Positions 5,464 to 6,833 of a stretch of DNA of 6,833 nt are shown here, piece by piece (within the stretch, counting starts at the first letter, position 1; each line of letters opens with the position of its first letter). The notes beneath the pieces were generated by a model, which saw nothing but the letters and a program-made list of their open reading frames with translations, searched no databases and was not told the origin of the DNA. Origin of the DNA: Chloroflexi bacterium UBA2235. GTDB taxonomy: Bacteria; Chloroflexota; UBA11872; UBA12225. The position numbers were made by a program, and so were the translations under genes. The stretch covers positions 1 through 6,833 of the forward strand of contig DDYL01000187.1 in NCBI GenBank assembly GCA_002347925.1. The letters are read 5' to 3'.

Positions 5464-6525
5464 ATGAGAATCAGCCGGGTTGTCGTCACCTTTGATATCG
5501 CCCCGTCACGCGCCCGGCCACTTAGCGACGCCCTGCAAGTCCTCGACGGTGGCGGGAACGTCAACGTCCGCATCGAAGCCACCGATGGCATCAACGACGT
5601 CGTCACCGGGACCTCCTCGACCGGTTTCGGTCGCCTCCGAAGTGCACCGGCAATCCTCGCCAAGATCCTTGAGGAAGAACTCGCTCCCGAGATCATCGGG
5701 CAGGATCCTTTCCAGGTGAGAAAGATCCGGGACATCCTCTGGCGCCTCACGGACTACCACGGGTCGACCGGCTTGACCCTCCTAGCCATCGCGGCGCTAG
5801 ATGTCGCGCTCTGGGACCTGATGGGCCACGCCGTGGGTCAACCCGTATGGCGGCTGCTCGGAGCCGCTCGCGACCGCATGCCCGCCTACGCGATGGTCGG
5901 ATGGCTGAACTTCTCCGTCGAGGAACTCAAGCCCATCGCAGAGAAGGCGATGGCGCAGGGTTTCACCGGGGTCAAGGTGAAGGTCGGATGCGCCACGCTT
6001 GAGGAAGACGTCGCCAGAATTACGGCGGTCAGATCAATCATCGGCCACGACCGGAGGCTGATGGTCGATGCGAACCAGATCTTCGATGTATCGGAAGCGA
6101 TCCGGCGCGGACGCGTGTACCAGGAACTTCGTTGCTTCTGGTTCGAGGAACCGCTTCGCGCCGACAATCACGCGCACCTTGCCGAACTCAGGTCGACCCT
6201 TGATATCCGAATCGCAAGCGGCGAGAACGATTTTGGCAAGCGCCAATTCCGCGACCTCTTCGAACGTCGGGCGGTCGACATCGTGCAACCAGACATCCGT
6301 AGAGCTGGCGGCGCAACCGAGTGCCTGGAAATCGCCGCAATGGCCGATGCGTTCGATGTTGCGTACGCCTCCCACGGCGGGGGCCCGCACTTGCACCTCC
6401 TTGCAGCGATGCCAAACGCGATCTACATGGAAAGCGGTTTCCTGCCTGACGGCTCGGCCCTCGAAGACGGATGCATCCGCATGCCCGAGGGTCCGGGGTT
6501 CAGCAAGCCTTCGTGGGGGCACTGA
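5464..6525 (+). CDS. Mandelate racemase/muconate lactonizing family enzyme (acid-sugar dehydratase or racemase)
   Basis: A 353-residue enolase-superfamily enzyme. An N-terminal capping domain (about 1-115, MRISRVVVTFD...) precedes a (beta/alpha)7-beta barrel. The active site appears complete: KVK at 171-173, metal ligands Asp202 (MVDANQ), Glu228 (WFEEP) and Glu254 (ASGEND), an Asp277 (QPDIRRAGG) and His304 (SHGGG) dyad, and Glu323 (YMESG) where the mandelate racemase subgroup has its acid. The KxK plus His/Asp arrangement places it in the mandelate racemase subgroup, which removes the alpha proton of a carboxylate using Mg2+. Most such genes in sugar loci are aldonate or aldarate dehydratases, so conversion of a sugar acid to a 2-keto-3-deoxy acid is the likeliest role; substrate is not readable. 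It lies 192 bp behind the binding-protein gene, beyond a hairpin, so it may have its own promoter. Cytoplasmic, no signal peptide. Confidence 0.9.
   Translation: MRISRVVVTFDIAPSRARPLSDALQVLDGGGNVNVRIEATDGINDVVTGTSSTGFGRLRSAPAILAKILEEELAPEIIGQDPFQVRKIRDILWRLTDYHGSTGLTLLAIAALDVALWDLMGHAVGQPVWRLLGAARDRMPAYAMVGWLNFSVEELKPIAEKAMAQGFTGVKVKVGCATLEEDVARITAVRSIIGHDRRLMVDANQIFDVSEAIRRGRVYQELRCFWFEEPLRADNHAHLAELRSTLDIRIASGENDFGKRQFRDLFERRAVDIVQPDIRRAGGATECLEIAAMADAFDVAYASHGGGPHLHLLAAMPNAIYMESGFLPDGSALEDGCIRMPEGPGFSKPSWGH
6468..6479. repeat. Palindrome CGGATGCATCCG inside the enolase-superfamily gene (copy 2)
   Basis: A 12-bp perfect palindrome within the last 60 coding bases. Its inner ten bases are identical to the palindrome at 5371-5380. 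Here it encodes part of the residues DGCIR, so coding constraint may explain it. Confidence 0.3.
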
Positions 6526-6642
6526 CGCAGACCAATTCGCATTCTCGCACTGTGATCGACCGGCGAGCGATCCGTGTTACCGGCTTTTGCAGTCGACCAC
6601 GCACGGTCCGCTATCGGTTCACGGTTCCGGTATCGTCGCGCC
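6526..6642. other. Intergenic region before the last open frame
   Basis: 117 bp between the enolase-superfamily stop and the next ATG. It contains TATCGG (6612-6617) and CCGGTA (6627-6632), which can form a 6-bp stem with one G-T wobble just upstream of the next gene, and two adjacent CGGTTC copies at 6615-6620 and 6622-6627. TTGCAG (6587-6592) and TATCGG could be a poor promoter with a 19-base spacer. CCGGCTTTT near 6580 has a short T-run but no convincing stem. None of these is strong. Confidence 0.3.
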
Positions 6643-6833
6643 ATGATCAAGCCTGCCCCCACCGAACCGCCTGACGACGATGAACTGGCCGGCGCACGCG
6701 CCGAAATGCAGTTTGCCTGGGACGCGACACGGACCGCCGAACTGGAGACGCAGCGCGCATGGTCCGAGTACAACCGGACATGGGATGCGCACAATCACGC
6801 CGAGACCGACGAAGCGCGCGCACGGACTACCTT
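6643..6833 (+). CDS. Hypothetical acidic protein, N-terminal fragment (runs off the window)
   Basis: An ATG at 6643 opens a frame with no stop for 63 codons to the right edge. The product begins MIKPAPTEPPDDDELAGARA and is very hydrophilic, rich in Ala, Glu, Asp, Arg and Thr, with three similarly spaced Trp residues (26, 41, 50) and predicted helical character. There is no signal peptide, membrane segment or recognisable motif. No good Shine-Dalgarno precedes it, so the start is uncertain and translation could be leaderless. Codon use (third positions mostly G or C) looks like that of a genuine gene. I do not recognise it. It is not clearly connected to sugar use. Confidence 0.5.
   Translation, partial: MIKPAPTEPPDDDELAGARAEMQFAWDATRTAELETQRAWSEYNRTWDAHNHAETDEARARTT

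Noticed and set aside
6034..6522. 162-codon open frame on the - strand
   Set aside because: It is antisense to the catalytic barrel of the enolase-superfamily gene and shows no domain or ribosome binding site.

Overview
The window is GC-rich bacterial DNA carrying part of a carbohydrate-utilisation region. It holds five genes or gene fragments, plus a sixth short open frame that runs off the right edge. The best taxonomic clue is the substrate-binding lipoprotein. It combines a twin-arginine motif, a lipobox and a long Ala/Pro/Thr linker before the binding domain, a style common in Chloroflexota (for example Thermomicrobia-like lineages). Other GC-rich Gram-positive-type bacteria are not excluded. 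No tRNA, rRNA, CRISPR array, insertion sequence or phage gene was seen.

Left part (1-901): the C-terminal 278 residues of an aldo/keto reductase on the + strand, whose start lies outside the window. It is followed by a strong 15-bp-stem hairpin at 864-901 that sits between two convergent genes and overlaps the last codons of the regulator. Middle (895-2038): a LacI-family repressor on the - strand, and a compact divergent control region with face-away promoters, a 15-bp inverted repeat and an AATCGATT palindrome. Right part (2039-5271): a + strand pair consisting of a family GH39 glycoside hydrolase (beta-xylosidase type, no visible export signal) and a Tat/lipoprotein sugar-binding protein of an ABC importer, separated by 65 bp. 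A hairpin at 5293-5324 follows. Then come an enolase-superfamily (mandelate racemase/muconate lactonizing type) acid-sugar dehydratase or racemase at 5464-6525, and the start of an unrecognised acidic protein at 6643.

A plausible shared logic, which is inference: the lipoprotein captures an oligosaccharide or glycoside outside the membrane, permeases encoded elsewhere import it, and cytoplasmic GH39 releases the monosaccharide. The LacI regulator represses hydrolase and binding protein until a ligand appears. The aldo/keto reductase and the enolase-superfamily enzyme could oxidise the sugar and dehydrate the resulting aldonic acid (a non-phosphorylative route), but no lactonase, aldolase or permease is in view, so the pathway is incomplete here and the sugar is unknown. 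I do not see a clearly new type of system. The most interesting points are the divergent operator region, the orphan binding protein, the apparent Lys-to-Arg change in the aldo/keto reductase catalytic tetrad together with its extreme codon bias, and a 10-bp palindrome repeated on both sides of the enolase-superfamily gene.
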